A DNA stretch of 64,000 bases from Alitta virens. Its lineage: Eukaryota > Annelida > Polychaeta > Phyllodocida > Nereididae. Positions 8,901 to 21,389 of the stretch are shown here, piece after piece (the stretch's first letter is position 1; each line of letters opens with the position of its first letter). The notes beneath the pieces were generated by a model. It was given only the letters and a program-made list of their open reading frames with translations, ran no database searches and had not been told where the DNA came from. The translations under genes and the position numbers were made by a program. The stretch is taken from contig OW028573.1 of assembly GCA_932294295.1 (NCBI GenBank), forward strand, positions 10,001 through 74,000. The letters run 5' to 3'.

Positions 8901-11900
8901 AACAGGCTGCAATCTTGTGTAACATAAATGAATGATTTATCACACCGCTGCCACTTATGATGTATCTGTTTGCACTTGAACAGTGTAGCATATAAACATA
9001 TCTATGTTGTAGCTAAAACTATTAGAAATTTAACATTTATATGGTTTTGCAGTATATTCATACTGTGATGGAAGTTTGGTTATCTTGTTTGCAACACATC
9101 AGTAAGTTTGTCACAATGTAATAATGACCTCCATAAAAGACCCTCTCTATTGTACTAGTCTACTAGATATGTGTGACTTTCATTTAGATGAATTATTTAT
9201 TGCACAGTTGCTACTATCATATGAGGATACAATGCTAATACATTTTGAAATGTCACTTGTCCTCCAATGTTATCTAACCATCATTACACAGATTATCTCA
9301 TCATTACATCTGACTTCTGATAGTTAGATAAAACCGAACTATTGTAAAATAATCTGAATATCAAATCTTAGGAGGTCAACATCCTTGAGAGCAACAACTT
9401 GACCACTGGGCAACTGGGGTCAGTTGCCAATCAATACTTGTAATGATAGCATTGATTGATCTATTCATTCAGTTCTGTGACACTTGCTTGATTGTTTGAT
9501 TACAATGGTCCGTCGATCATGGTTAATCAATAAGGTTTAGGCTTAGCTGTAAATTATGTCCTCGTTAAATTTGTACTTGGTTGTTTCTATTTATGAAACT
9601 GTTTACTGGGCATTTGTACAGACAAACATTGCCATTTTACAATATGGATCCAGTTATTTCTCAGGTGTTGGTAGTAAAATTCCATCATGCCATCATGCCA
9701 TCATATCAATCTGGGTTAAATGCAATCTCAAGCTAAGCCATTTTGTTAAATCACAGTACAGTCAACCCTCATTTATCGGAGCCTCACTTATCTGGTTCCC
9801 TCGCTAACCGCACACAGTTGGCTGGGAACAAATCTACCCTGTGCATTTATAAATATTCAGTTATCTAATTCCCTCGAAGGTGTGTGGATAAATGAGGGTT
9901 GACTGTATCATATATGCTAGAAACCACATTAAGGTGGCATAAGAATTGAAAAGAGTGTAAGTTATCTTTATAGAACAATCTAGTTAGGCTACTTTAATAT
10001 AAGCACATACTCATATAATAACTAGAAAATGTTTATACTGGTTGGCCATGTGGTTTCAGGCAGTCCATTGACTTGATTGTGAGTTCAATGCCGAGGCTAA
10101 AATGTTTATACTGTGGCGTCTAGACCATGTTTATGATGTTCTCCTGCAGTTGTTCATATTATATACTGAATTGGTGGTGCCCTAGAATGAAATAATAAAG
10201 AGTTAAAACTTCCTCTTTTTTCTAGTGGCAAGTACTTGCTTTGGAGGGCTACTCTAATGGAATCATCGTATTCCTGAAAATGTTTCTTACATTTTGTTGC
10301 GTAATGTTTGTTTGTTGCTATAGAACTAGGAGTGTTGTGTAAAGATACTTGGTCGTGAATGGCACAGTGCCATTTCTGTCGGCAGCATTGCATGGCATTA
10401 CATGCGTCCATGATATCTAATTCTGATAATTAATACATGATTATCTAATATTGCTCATATCATTTCAGCTTGGTGACACAAAACAATTTGAGGAAAAGCT
10501 GAATCAACTCGAACAATCAATAGTAAGACTGATTAATGTCATGATTAATCTACTAAAAATGTCACAACTTTCTATAGTGATAATCTTGCTTGATATAGAT
10601 TATGAAAATTATTAATAACAATTAGTTTGAATATTAAGCGTAAGGATAATGTGTGAATGACCTTTGCAGTAATAAGTATGTAAACCGAAATTGAAACTGG
10701 TGTTTGAAATCAAATCATGTGTGAATCTCTTCTTAGTTTTAATTTGTTTCAATTTTTTGTTGCTTTGCTTAAATCACAGAATGACATGAAAAACCAATTC
10801 AGCGAACTCCCAACTGACCTGGTTAGCTGGAATGCGCTTCAGGATGCCCTCTCTGGCATCCGAGACGAATTTGCCCCTCAAGAGAGAGTGGAATTAGCCC
10901 CTCAAGAGAGAGTGGTCATTGAAATGAGTAGCCAGACAGAGGTAAGTTGAGAAATTTAATCATTTGAAAACTTGGTGATCTGGAAGGCACATTAAATGCT
11001 CAACACTGGACCATTGGTGTTTACAGGCGCAGAAATTTACAATCGTGTAGCCCATTCAAACCTGCTTTTAGTACCTGCTGCTGTAAAAGGCCATTACATT
11101 CCAAATCCCTAGACTAAATTTTCATTGTTTTATCCCTCTATTAAACAGCCGTCTCTCTTGAACAGCCAGATTGGTAAAAGTTCCTTTTTGGTAACTGCTA
11201 AATGCAGGTTTGACTGTTCATACAAAATTAATTGTGTCCGATTTTCAATGTCATGATAGGGAAGTGTTCTTAGTATTGAAGGTGATCTCAATGCAGGTTT
11301 CCACTGTATGTACACTTGTTATGATATTTCCTTTCAGTCACGTCCTTTGTCAGGAAACCGCTCAGTATCCCGGGTCGGCACTCCAGGGCCGTCAAATCAA
11401 CTGATGGACGTCTTGGAAAAACTTGGAAAACTGACAGACAAGCATGATGTGTTGGAAGAGAAAGTCACAGAGATAGAGGTGAGTGGGCTTTTTATCCTGC
11501 TAATTTTAATTTGATCTGACCATGAATGGATCTTTATGCAATATATGTGCTAAAGGCTGATGACTGTATTATTGTTCACATTCATTCATTTCATTTTCAG
11601 AATGAATTGAAGAACAAGGCTGACAAGAGTATGCTTGAGGGTATAAGTAAGTAAAAATGATTGGATCATCATACTTTTCATTCTTGATATTTTTCTTGCC
11701 TGCTGTGTGAATGGTTATCAGGGAGAGAGAGATTAATCAATCTAAAATTAGTAATGTTTTTATTTGTTTTTAATTGCAATTTTGCAGCTGGAGATGTTCC
11801 AAGTGAAATCCTTGAACAGCTTAAGGAGTTACAAGAACAGCTCAACAACTTGCAGAAAGCATCAGATAAGGTTTGAAATTTTTGCCACATTTACTTACCC

Positions 11901-14900
11901 ACAAATGCTATGCAAACTGTACTCACTATGTTCTTCCTCATAATATGCACATGAATGCGTGTTTGCACAAGGCACATCACAATTTGTTTAGTTTTGTGTT
12001 TTCACCACTAACAACTTGTTCACTCATTTGTGTTTGTCACTGTAGGTTTCAAAACTTCAAGAGCTAATTAAAGGAATTGAAAAACATTTCGACAATTTAA
12101 GTGAGAACTTTGCTAGCACGGCTTTATTTGATGACCTCCGAGGTGAGCTTAGAAAATTCAAGAAACGTCTAAATGAGCTGGATGACATGCAATCATCTTT
12201 GCAAGATGCTTTTAATGAAACTGTTGAAGCTTTGCAAGGTCAAGCTGCTGTTGCCGTTGCTAGAGTTATTACACCTGATTCTGACTCTATTCTGACTCAT
12301 TCTGACTCTGATGCTGGACCAACTGAGACTGAGTCTACGGAGAAAACACAAACTGCTGATCAGCCACCTCCTGCAGTGCCAGCACCTGTGCCTATACCAA
12401 AGAAAGAGGTGCCTCCTGCAGTGCCAGCACCTGTGCCTATACCAAAGAAAGAGGTGCCTCCTGCAGCGCCAGCACCTGTGCCTGTACCAAAGAAAGAGGT
12501 GTCCAGCGCACAGATTGCAAGTTTGAAGAGAGACATCAAACGAGTTCAAATAAGAGTGGATGAAATGGATGACCTATTTTCATCATTGAAGGGCAAGGTT
12601 AATCAAGCACTGGAGCAAATTAACAAGTTAAAGGAAGCCAAGAATTCTGATGCAGATAATCTCAGTGATGACTTGCAAGCGCTTGGTTTAAGGTTAACAG
12701 AAGTAGAACAAGGCCTCCGTGCCCTGAAGAACAGTTTCAAGCACTTAGGTGCTAAATCTGCTAAGAGCTTACATGCAGTGAAGAACAGTCTTGAGCTTTT
12801 AAGTATTAAATGTGACGGTGTAGAAGCACATAGATCAGATAGTGCAAGTCCTGAAGAAAGAAGTCCAACACCTGTTGACGAGCAACAAAGTCTCTCAAAA
12901 ACCCCATCAAGAGGATCTGTTGACGAGCCTCAAAGTCTCTCAAAAACCCCATCTAGAGAATCTGTTGACGAGCCTCAAAGTCCTTCAAGAACCCCATCAA
13001 GAGGATCTATGTTACCAAGACTTAGTTCTTTGGATCAGATTGTAGAAATTCCTGAAACACCAGAAAATGAAAAGATATTATCAATGAGTGAGCAGAAGAT
13101 TAGACTGTCACAATCTTCTTTTGGGTTAGAATACAAAGAAAAACTGAGTGCGCTTGATAAAAAGATTGATACTCATGAGGGAAAATTGGAATGGTTGTCA
13201 AATGACATCGCTCAGCAGATTGCTAAAATGAAAGAAGACCTTGAAGATCAGATAATTCTTCTGAAAGATTTGGTAGTTGGAAATAGTCCAATTTCTGGAG
13301 TTAGTCCAGAGATGTGGGACCTGAAAGATTCCCCAAAAGATGATTCAGGTTCAGCCACTGTGGATAGCGGACTTTCTGCTGATGTCGGACCCACTCAGTC
13401 TGACCCTTGTTTGCACTACAGACAGAAGCTAGATGCTCTGGAGCTGACCGTTGGTGACCTCCGCAAAAACTTGACCAACATGAAACAAGAGGCTTACCAC
13501 CATATCTTTAAAATCAAGGACAATTTAACCCAGATGGAGACTGAATTAGCTAAAGCCTTAAAATCAACTAAGAGCAAGACTACCCTTCCTCCCATCCAGC
13601 CACAAAAAGACTTCATGTTGTCAACTTTGCCTGTAAATATGGTCAGTACTCTAACAATGCTATGTTGTGAAATTTCATACATGTACTTCGTTATGCACAA
13701 AACTAAAATATCCTGTTTCTTTACTAGATTAACTGTAGTTTTTGCACAAAATCAACATGTTTGATTGCAACCACTAGCATGTTCACTTGTAGATACTCAC
13801 ATAGTTGCTGACATTTTCCTTGAATTTGCTCATTTTTATTTTTGACAATATATTATTATTTTTTGTATTAAGAACATTATTGATTCAATTAGTTGTCACG
13901 ATGTCTTAATTGGAATGCTTCAAATATTACACATACTTTCTTTTTCTCATAGGATAATGATGCTATGTCTAAGATGCAGCAGGTGCTGTTGGAGCTACAA
14001 GCAGATGTTGACAGACTAAACTCCACCAGTCAAAGTCTGCTTGATGATGCTGAGAAGAAACAAGAAACTATTAAGGTAGGTTTTGTAATGTCTCAATGCT
14101 ACTGGGTCTGAAGCAGTCAGCTTACATGACCAGCTGCCATAGGTGTACATAATGATGAGATGATAAGGTTCATAGTCCACACCATGTTATACATTTACCC
14201 CATGGGTGGAGTCTTTGACTTGCCCCAGCTAAGACACCAAGTAGAATGCTATTGAATAAAATGGCAAAATACTATTTAAAAAAAACTTTGAAACCAGTTT
14301 TCACTATTTTGTTGTAAATTAAAATGGGCAAAATATAATATAAGAATGTGAGGATGTTACAAACTAAATTATGGCAACATTGGTGTGATAAATAAATTGA
14401 TGGTGGTGCTACAAACAAGTGCTTGCAAATGTGTATTCATAGGTCTTGTCCGAAAATTATGGCAACTTGGAAGACAAGAAAGCTGACAAAGAATTTGTTC
14501 ACATGGAGGTTATTGAGGTAAACTGAAAATGTTGGCCGTAAACTTTTTTGCACTATTGAAGTGTTGAAATGTCATACATGCACTTCTAAACTCTATTATT
14601 AATATGTCCTTTCATTTATGCGGTTATATGACTATTCACTGAATTTGATTTCGATGTTTGTTTAGTACTATTTAAAAAACTAATTTTGGACTTTATGATA
14701 TTTTGTTCATGTACATTTTCTTTTTGCTCATTGCCTATTTTGTTCCGTTTGTTTCATTATGTTTTTTTGCACATTTAGAAAGCAGACAAGGCACACTTAG
14801 AAGGAAAAGTTAGCCGAACCGTTTTCAACGACGCTTGTGATGAACTCAACAAGATGATCAAAAACCTGCTGGACAAACTCACTGGCCATGTGTGTTTCTT

Positions 14901-17900
14901 TAATTTTTAATTTTGTTCATTTTCTTTTTTATTTGATGATGTTTCACTTTGCTAAGTTGGACTAAAAATCTGATCTCAAAGTTGTTAGAAATTAGACATT
15001 GGATTTTATTATTTTTGTATGTGCGCATACATACAATTGCAGTTTTCTATCTGTTGATGGTACACTGATAGGTGATGTTAAATATTAATTATAGCCTAGG
15101 GGATGAACAAACAAGTTGTGGTAAGTTCATGGTGCTAATAATGGTTGTACTCTACTCCATAGTGAGCTGTGTGCATTTTTGGTAAAAAAGAAAAAGACTA
15201 AATGTATAGTATGGCCATCTATATGCTAATTAGTATGAGGTCTTCAGGCCCGCAGCCAGGGGGGGGGGGGGGTCGAGGTGGTCGTTTAACCCACCTACTC
15301 GGTCCATGTCCACACATTGGTTCCACATCAGGGAATTCTATTTTAGAAAATTTGTATTGAAGGTCCACATTTAAAAAAAAATACACACCCAACGCTAACG
15401 GTTGGCTACGGGCCTGATCTTAAACCAATGGTGTATTATTCAGTATTTTTATGTTCTCAAACATTATCCAACCACCAACCCAAATCCATACTGTGAGCTA
15501 AAATAAAAACGTGAAGCTGTAGATGTGCTTGTAGATCGATAAAGGGGTAGCAAGTCAATTTTAAAAAGGTTAGATGCACCCAATACCTTTATCTACAGGA
15601 TTTTTGTTGTTGGCTTGACAGGTACTCTGATAGATCCTTTTTGATTTTTGTTATCGAGCTGAGACTTTTGAAACCTCTCATCTTGCATGATTCGGTGCTG
15701 AGGCAAGAGCTAGCATGCAAGTGAACAATTGAAGCCATTTTTTCACAAGACAAGTCTTTGTGAGGCAAAGAAAGGTTGCACTCAATTCATTCGTACACCA
15801 CAATCAATGCACGTAATGTCCATTTCTGGCACTTGAATTATTGATGTGGTAATCTAGCTGTTTCAGCCTGTTGCTGGTCATCAATTAACATCGTCTAGGG
15901 TATGACTTATTGATTTGAGTGATTCTGTAAGATCTCGTGTGCTTATGATATCAGTTGTCTGAAGTAGATTTCCCATGAAATAAGTTCAAGTCATTAACTG
16001 TCTGTCTCGGTGTTGTATTTTTTAAATGATTTTTAATTGAAAAGTATGTTACACATACAAACAATTTTTTACGAGTCTTTACTAGCACAGAATGATATAA
16101 AATGAGGGATCGTTATTTTTGGTATTATGAAATATTGCATTTTAACACAATATTCTTAATATTTTATGATGTAAAATCTAATGCCAGCAAATGTATTAAC
16201 TTGATTGATTGCTTAATTGATCTCTTTAATTATTCAATCATTCTAATCAATAATTCTTTTCAATTTTGGTTTCTAGGAAGATGACTGGAAGAAAGCATTG
16301 TCTCAGTTGAGTGATGATGTGGACGGCAAATTAGATCGTTTAGAATTTGGACCTATTAAGGATCAACTTGAACGAGAATTGAGAGCTCTGAGCAAAAAGA
16401 TTCAGCAACTCAGCATTGTTAATTATGAAGGAGGAGATGAGGATGCAGCAGGGATAAAGAAGTATGACATATGACAGACATAATGATGAGATGATTAGGC
16501 TTGGAGTCCTAAAGATGTTACTCTTGTAACACAGTTAATTTGATATGAATATCTTTTCAACAGATATTTTTGATCATCACAAACTACTAGAAATGAACAA
16601 ATTGAGAAATAATTGACTGTCATGTAATATATATAAGGGTAGACTGACAATATGGTTTTACGTTGCACATTTGGAAAATAACTAGAAAATTTTCATTAAG
16701 AAATTGAAAGTTATTTTAGGTCTGAAAACATTTCGCTGAATAACATTTTTTTTTGGCGTATTTTAATGAGGTCTTATTTCTGTAATTTCAGGCAGCTGCT
16801 GCGCTTTCACTGCATTTCATGTGACCGGCCAGTCGACATGACAACACAAGGGTAGGTGAACATTTGTAGACTGTTAGTTTATAAAAGACCTTTGAAAAAA
16901 AAAAATAATCTGAAGTACAATGGAGCCTTGCCATTAAGACCATAAGATAAGATGCAATAATATCGTATTTAACATCAGTGGTAATACAGTAAAACAAACA
17001 ACATAAGCTATGCAGCTTTTAGCCGACAGGTAAAAGTAACGAAAACAAGGCGAAAATATGAAACTATATACAAATGAGAAGTGAGGATACGAGTTAACAC
17101 AACTTCTAACGGTAACATTTTGTATTGTCAAGTGTAAATATACATTCACACTATACATGCTATAGATTCAATTATTGCAAGTCATGAAGTGAGGTTAAAG
17201 TGAATGGTCATTCTTAAGCTTACAAATTATCAATCGTACATTAGGGTAACAAGTTATTAATTGTGTAAATACAGAGCTGTGCTGTAAAGACCTTTTGCAT
17301 TCATTGAACTCTGATAAAAGTTTAAAACCTCTTCACTCTTCCACTCTTGGCGCAAAAGAAGTATTGTAGCCATAATACAATTAGTGGTGAGATGGTCATG
17401 ATTAAGAGGTGAATCACATGTACAGTTAGCTCCAAAGTCTGAGGCCTGCCCTAATTGTGAAGATATTGTTCTTTTGATACAAACATGAGATCTGGCAGAT
17501 GATGAAAAGTATGGAATTTTGCACACATTCTAAATGGAATATGACTGCCGAAATCCAAGATGTCTGCCAAGATGGTGAAATATCAGTTCTTAAATAAGCG
17601 ATAATTTGGCAAGCAGGCTCATTAAATTGAGGCGATGAAAAATTTACAGTGGAACTGTGTATTAAATGAGCCATGTTAATTTTCAGACCTATCCCATCAA
17701 TACCTGCCCCGGGATCTTTACCAGCCACCAAGTCGATGCGGCCTTACACGACCTATGAACTGGACGCCATCCGTCAACAGGCTAAGAGGTATGACTTCTT
17801 TGTTATATGCCATGTACTATGACATGTAGTATATTGATATTTCTGTCAAGCTGTTCAATGCTGTTTCATTCATAAGTTATGTGTCAATTGCTATTGACTA

Positions 17901-20705
17901 TACAGTGCAAAAGTCCGTATGTCTGCAGACGCTTACAGGTAGACCAATAAGGATTGATTAGACGTGTTCTTTGGTTCATTCATGACCCAGTTTGCAGAGA
18001 GTTAACGGCAACTTAACACTGACAATTAAATAAAGAGTTGGTGTGAAATGAAACATGTGAGGGTTTAGTGTAGTACAGCGGACCCAAATTCATGCCCATA
18101 TTTGACAGCCATTAAATATGAATACATTGTTATTTTTTTAGGTTAAGTACAATAATAATAAAATTTTTAAGTTGTGCGAGCATTTTGGGGCGGCATAATA
18201 AACATTGTTCTTGCCGTGAAAATCGCCGTCATTTGTTTGTGACGTCATCAATAGAAGTCAAGTATTTGACGTCATAAGGCTCGCTAAATATGGTCATGAA
18301 TTTGGGTCCGCCATACTTCACTTTTTCCACATGTGATTAACAGTATGTGTTTAATGCTATGATAACATGAAATATGCAACTGTGTGTGATGTGATTTCCT
18401 AATTATTATTAATAATCAGGTTGTATACAAAAAACAGTTGGAGGTATGTTTTCCACAGTGAACAATGGGAAAAAAGTGAAAAAAAAAGCACTGTATTAAC
18501 AACTTTTGCTTAAATGTGCTAATCACAAATCAACAATTATTTGCTTTTTGCTACTCTGATATTAACAGGTAATTAAACTGTAGAAATGATGGCACTTTGC
18601 ATGATGCTTCCTAACGAATCTTTCATGAACAGGGATGACTTTGCTACGCTTGATAGTTCTTGTACCTTTCTAGCTTACTATCGCAAAAATTTAAGTCCAA
18701 AATGTATGTCCAAGGAGGATGTAGCAAGCGTGTGCATTCATAGAAGTGGTTTCTTACTCAACTGATAAGCAATAAATCCTCTAAAAATATGCTACTGCTA
18801 CTGAAAGAACCTCGAAAGTAACAGTCAGTCAAACTGTTCAAGAAAGATTCACAAATCAACTGGTGTTCTTGCACGCTGTAGATCTGTGTCAATCACTGCT
18901 TCTTGTGTGTCTAACATTTTTTGTGCATGTTTTCACCTTTTCTACTAAAGTATTATCCGTGGAGCTAACATTGCACACTTGGCCAAAGCTGTCTTGCACC
19001 GTTATACTGACAGAGCTCGTTGTGGCAAGAATATTTGTAACCTAATGAACAGTGGCTACTCGTGTTCCTCCCCATGCTGTCCTATGTGAGTGGTGTTTGT
19101 TAATTAATGTACTCAGTTACAAATCTGGTTGTTGAATATTTTACAGCATTTTTTTTTTCCATATCAATATGTGACGGTATTGTGACATTTAAATTAAGCT
19201 GATGTCCTTTAAGACCAGGGTTGTCATTGATTAAATGCAGTTAACAAAGGTTTAAGGTGGCTGTGATTTTTTTATTTGCCTTAAGTCTAACAATAATTTA
19301 ATATCAACATTTTAAATTTGTACGTCTGAAATTATCATAAAAAAACTGTAAAACATTTTTGATAATTTAAAATATTTCAACTTTATTGATATTAATACTT
19401 TAGTATAAGTCTATGCATGCAGCTCCTTCCTTTTGAATAAGTTTGCTGTGCTGAGCTCATTTTAAAATAGCATACATATGATGTATACTGGTATAAAAAC
19501 TGACTGCATTGCATAAAATATTCCCTTTGTGTACGCAATTACACTGCTGCCAAGAATAGCGGAATATTGTCTTCTTTTTTTCATTATAATTCAGTATGCC
19601 CAGTACTCAAGAGATCTCGGACATGTATGCCACAACCAGGGCGTGTGGAGGTCCCCATACTTTAACTTATCCGTATCGTAGAATTACTAGGATGACAACT
19701 ATCAAGTGAGTATGACTGTGGTTTATGGGAAAAGCAGCCAGAAGTCCCCCTTTTAAAACCTTGTTGACAAGTTTTTAGTCACATTTTACTGGTATAATGT
19801 GTGATTTATTTAAATGGGATTGTGTTTTTTGGTTACAAAATTAATTCATATAGTATATACATTACTGAATGTCTCAAAAATAGCAACCAAATAATTTATG
19901 ATATCACTTTTCGATATGTTATATTAATTTAATAACCAATTTAATATGTATTACTTGACGACGAGAACTTGACAATCGACATTTGCTGACTCCATATAGA
20001 TTGTAAAAACAAAATTTTTTTTTTTTCTTCTTTTTTTTAATGTAAAAGTTTGAAGTCAGGCGCCAACATTAAAAATCTCCTTTTCGTGTCATGTGCAAAT
20101 GATTCTGATTGTAATAATCACGTTTTTCTTTGCAGTAATTTGTTCAAGGAAGATGAAGTACCTGTACCTGTAGCCCCAGTAACAACAGTGTACAGGTAAA
20201 CTAGATTACGAACTAAATGTTACATTCCTCAAAATTCGTTTATCTTTTAAGTTGCCAATCATGCACTCATGAGCTGACCAGTGCTCATTTTTGATGTTTC
20301 CTTCTGTTTGTGACAATTGTATAAAATTTGAATATTTAAGAGCTCCAGCATTTATCTGAACTTTGTTACAGGGATGAGATGGATATTCAAGGTGCAGATG
20401 GAAATGTTTACAAGGGAAGGGTAGATACCTCCAGACTTCCCAATATCCAAGGAACAAATCAACAGGGGGCGCCACCTGCAAGAGCTCAAACAAGTCCGTC
20501 TACTGTGAGACCAAGTCCTCCACCTGGACACACAGCTGTCTCTGGTTCAACAAGATCCCCTCGTCCAGGGTCAGCTAGACTGTCTCGTCCGCCCTCATCT
20601 GCGGAGAAAAGACCAGCCTCTGCACAACGATCCTCCATGACTGAGGTTCCAACTGGTCATGCAGGTTCCCCTGCTGGTGGGTCCCCAGAGCCCCCTACTG
20701 AGTAA
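5518..20705 (+). CDS. QRICH2: QRICH2/C16orf96-like DUF4795 coiled-coil protein, 18 exons, ~1,299 aa
   Basis: Predicted coding exons: 5518-5955, 7723-7806, 10469-10522, 10780-10941, 11338-11478, 11601-11646, 11788-11870, 12046-13641, 13953-14075, 14443-14517, 14779-14889, 16277-16461, 16792-16851, 17687-17788, 18951-19085, 19595-19705, 20136-20195, 20372-20705. All have AG/GT borders and agreeing phases and sum to 3,900 nt. The ATG at 5518 opens MTASLSLAQMVDLALGTPEV followed by GAVNFNVLHTLLHALL, an N-terminal motif of this family. The middle is coiled coil with two 15-residue repeat arrays. The C-terminal half carries the DUF4795 signature: the ADKE/KADK helices, FHCISCDRPVDM, the short Cys-rich RARCGKNIC segment, CGGPHTLTYPYRR and DGNVYKGRVDT. 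It ends in a Pro/Ser-rich tail. In vertebrates QRICH2 is needed for sperm flagellum assembly; a structural ciliary or flagellar role is inferred here. C16orf96 orthology is the alternative. An AATAAA lies at 20822. Confidence 0.85.
7445..7600. repeat. Dispersed intronic repeat, copy A
   Basis: It shares AATGATGRGRYGATAA, a GTCCAYCACAC-like stretch, a GGGGTCTT..CTTGCCCCAG-like stretch and AGACACCWAGT with the copy at about 14083-14260. Old and degenerate; possibly a SINE, but no Pol III boxes were identified. Confidence 0.5.
7833..7940. repeat. Dispersed intronic repeat, copy B
   Basis: It matches the 5' half of the copy at 14083-14260: TAATGTCTCARTGYTACTGG, a GATGAGRTRAT-like stretch, then CACACCATGTTA and TTAYYCCAT. 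It starts 27 bp after the exon 2 donor, as copy C starts just after the exon 9 donor. Confidence 0.55.
9759..9905. mobile_element. 147-bp MITE, Tc1/mariner (pogo-like) type
   Basis: Terminal inverted repeats CAGTCAACCCTCATTTATC and GATAAATGAGGGTTGACTG are perfect over 19 bp and flanked by TA on both sides. There is no coding capacity. The TA duplication and the CAGT terminus suggest a Tc1/mariner/pogo derivative; the superfamily is inferred. Confidence 0.85.
12046..13641 (+). CDS. QRICH2: Exon 8 of the QRICH2-like gene: long coiled-coil exon with two 15-residue repeat arrays
   Basis: At 1,596 nt this is by far the largest exon (532 codons, phase 0 at both ends). Heptad-like segments flank two low-complexity linkers. 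At 12367-12501 a Pro/Ala/Val unit (PPAVPAPVPIPKKEV) is repeated three times. At 12874-13008 a Ser/Thr-rich unit (VDEPQSLSKTPSRGS) is repeated three times, each copy holding an SxTPSR motif that could be a proline-directed phosphosite. The exon donor is ATG|GTCAGT; the open frame past it (to 13764) is intronic. Confidence 0.85.
12367..12501 (+). repeat. 3 x 45-bp in-frame tandem repeat (Pro/Ala/Val-rich)
   Basis: Three units of 45 bp, each encoding PPA(V/A)PAPVP(I/V)PKKEV. They are nearly identical at DNA level, which points to recent expansion and probable length polymorphism within exon 8. Confidence 0.95.
12874..13008 (+). repeat. 3 x 45-bp in-frame tandem repeat (SxTPSR-containing)
   Basis: Three units of 45 bp encoding VDE(Q/P)QS(L/P)S(K/R)TPSR(G/E)S. 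The unit length equals that of the array 370 bp upstream, but the sequence is unrelated. Confidence 0.95.
13953..16851 (+). CDS. QRICH2: DUF4795 core exons 9-13 of the QRICH2-like gene
   Basis: Exons 13953-14075, 14443-14517, 14779-14889, 16277-16461 and 16792-16851 encode the most recognisable part of the family: a helix with LQADVDRLNSTSQSLLDD, then KKADKEFVHMEV, KADKAHLEGKVSRTVFN, WKKALSQLSDDVDGKLDRLE, and FHCISCDRPVDM with a CxxC pair. Exon 12 ends in phase 2, exon 13 in phase 2, and both rejoin correctly. Confidence 0.85.
14083..14260. repeat. Dispersed intronic repeat, copy C
   Basis: The longest copy of the family also seen at 7445-7600 and 7833-7940. The core TAATGATGAGATGAT also occurs at 16480-16495 and 24117-24131, so the family is common here. 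Confidence 0.55.
15245..15416. mobile_element. Short inverted-repeat element (hAT-like ends) in intron 11
   Basis: The ends CAGGCCCGCAGCCA and TGGCTACGGGCCTG form inverted repeats with one mismatch. A 12-bp G run lies just inside the left end. I could not confirm a target duplication, so the superfamily is uncertain. Confidence 0.6.
18076..18313. mobile_element. 238-bp MITE with TA target duplication in intron 14
   Basis: The ends CAGCGGACCCAAATTCATG and CATGAATTTGGGTCCGCCA form inverted repeats that extend imperfectly for about 30 bp and are flanked by TA. No open frame. The interior has two TGACGTCA-like sites. Confidence 0.8.
18951..20195 (+). CDS. QRICH2: C-terminal exons 15-17 of the QRICH2-like gene
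   Basis: Exons 18951-19085, 19595-19705 and 20136-20195 encode the Cys-rich RARCGKNIC...SCSSPCCP segment, then ACGGPHTLTYPYRRITRM, the strongest family motif, then NNLFKEDEVPVPVAP. Exon 15 ends two bases into a codon that exon 16 completes with one T, so the join is in frame only with the GTGAGT donor at 19086. Confidence 0.82.
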
Positions 20706-20827
20706 TTTAGGAAATCCATTCCATTTCTTGTAAAACCATTGTTACCAAGGTAATGTTTGTTATCATTTTGATATGATTATGTCCCAGGCATTAAATTATT
20801 ATTAGGCCTACCCCGGGTACAAATAAA
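20372..20827 (+). CDS. QRICH2: Terminal exon of the QRICH2-like gene with 3' UTR
   Basis: The coding part 20372-20705 encodes DEMDIQGADGNVYKGRVDTS, conserved in the family, and a Pro/Ser/Arg-rich low-complexity tail of about 85 residues. The stop TAA is at 20703-20705 and an AATAAA polyadenylation signal at 20822-20827. Confidence 0.85.
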
Positions 20828-21389
20828 TTGTAAACAACTGGAAACTTTAAGTTAAACAAACGAAAGCTAAAAATATTTCCTCTTGCTCAGGTTCTGAAGA
20901 TGACGTCACAGTTTCTTTATTGTAGAGCCTGGAAGGAAACACCCTTCATTTAATCGCCCTATTTCTTTCAAAGTTCGTGAGTTTCAAGTCGTGATACTTT
21001 TTTTATGTACTGTATTGAACTATTTTTTGTAAAATGCTATACAACAAACTTCCCTGAACTGCCAAACACACTCAAAATGCAAAATACAATCGTTTGCATA
21101 GTAACCGCAGTTGAGGGTTATCTCGTCACTTTATTCTAAAAATAGAAATTTCCTACGAAAAATCAAATGGGTGTGTTCATTGAGTACGATAAGTGCATTC
21201 TGTATTGAGCAAGACATTTTCAATACCATTTACATTTTATCTAAATATGAATTTTCAACTTATTGGCAATCTCATGATATTATTATTAAGTGGTTGTTGA
21301 GCAATATATCAACTAAACATTTACTCAACTAACAGCATCCATGTCAACGTTGAAATAATTTTTGTGCCAATGTCAGTATGTTATTATTA
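20828..21389. other. Intergenic DNA
   Basis: AT-rich sequence between the QRICH2-like polyadenylation signal and the first LINE fragment. No gene or clear repeat was seen. Confidence 0.6.

Larger units (their letters stand above)
5956..10468. other. Introns 1 and 2 of the QRICH2-like gene (with exon 2 at 7723-7806)
   Basis: AT-rich noncoding DNA. It holds two copies of an old dispersed repeat (about 7445-7600 and 7833-7940) and a 147-bp TA-flanked MITE at 9759-9905. No other gene was seen. Confidence 0.7.
14890..18950. other. Introns 11-14 of the QRICH2-like gene
   Basis: Noncoding DNA around exons 16277-16461, 16792-16851 and 17687-17788. It contains the inverted-repeat elements at 15245-15416 and 18076-18313. 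Open frames here are short and lack family signatures. Confidence 0.65.

Noticed and set aside
13642..13764. Exon 8 of the QRICH2-like gene continuing to the stop at 13764
   Set aside because: ATG|GTCAGT at 13642 joins in phase to exon 9 with the family motif; the rest is AT-rich intron.
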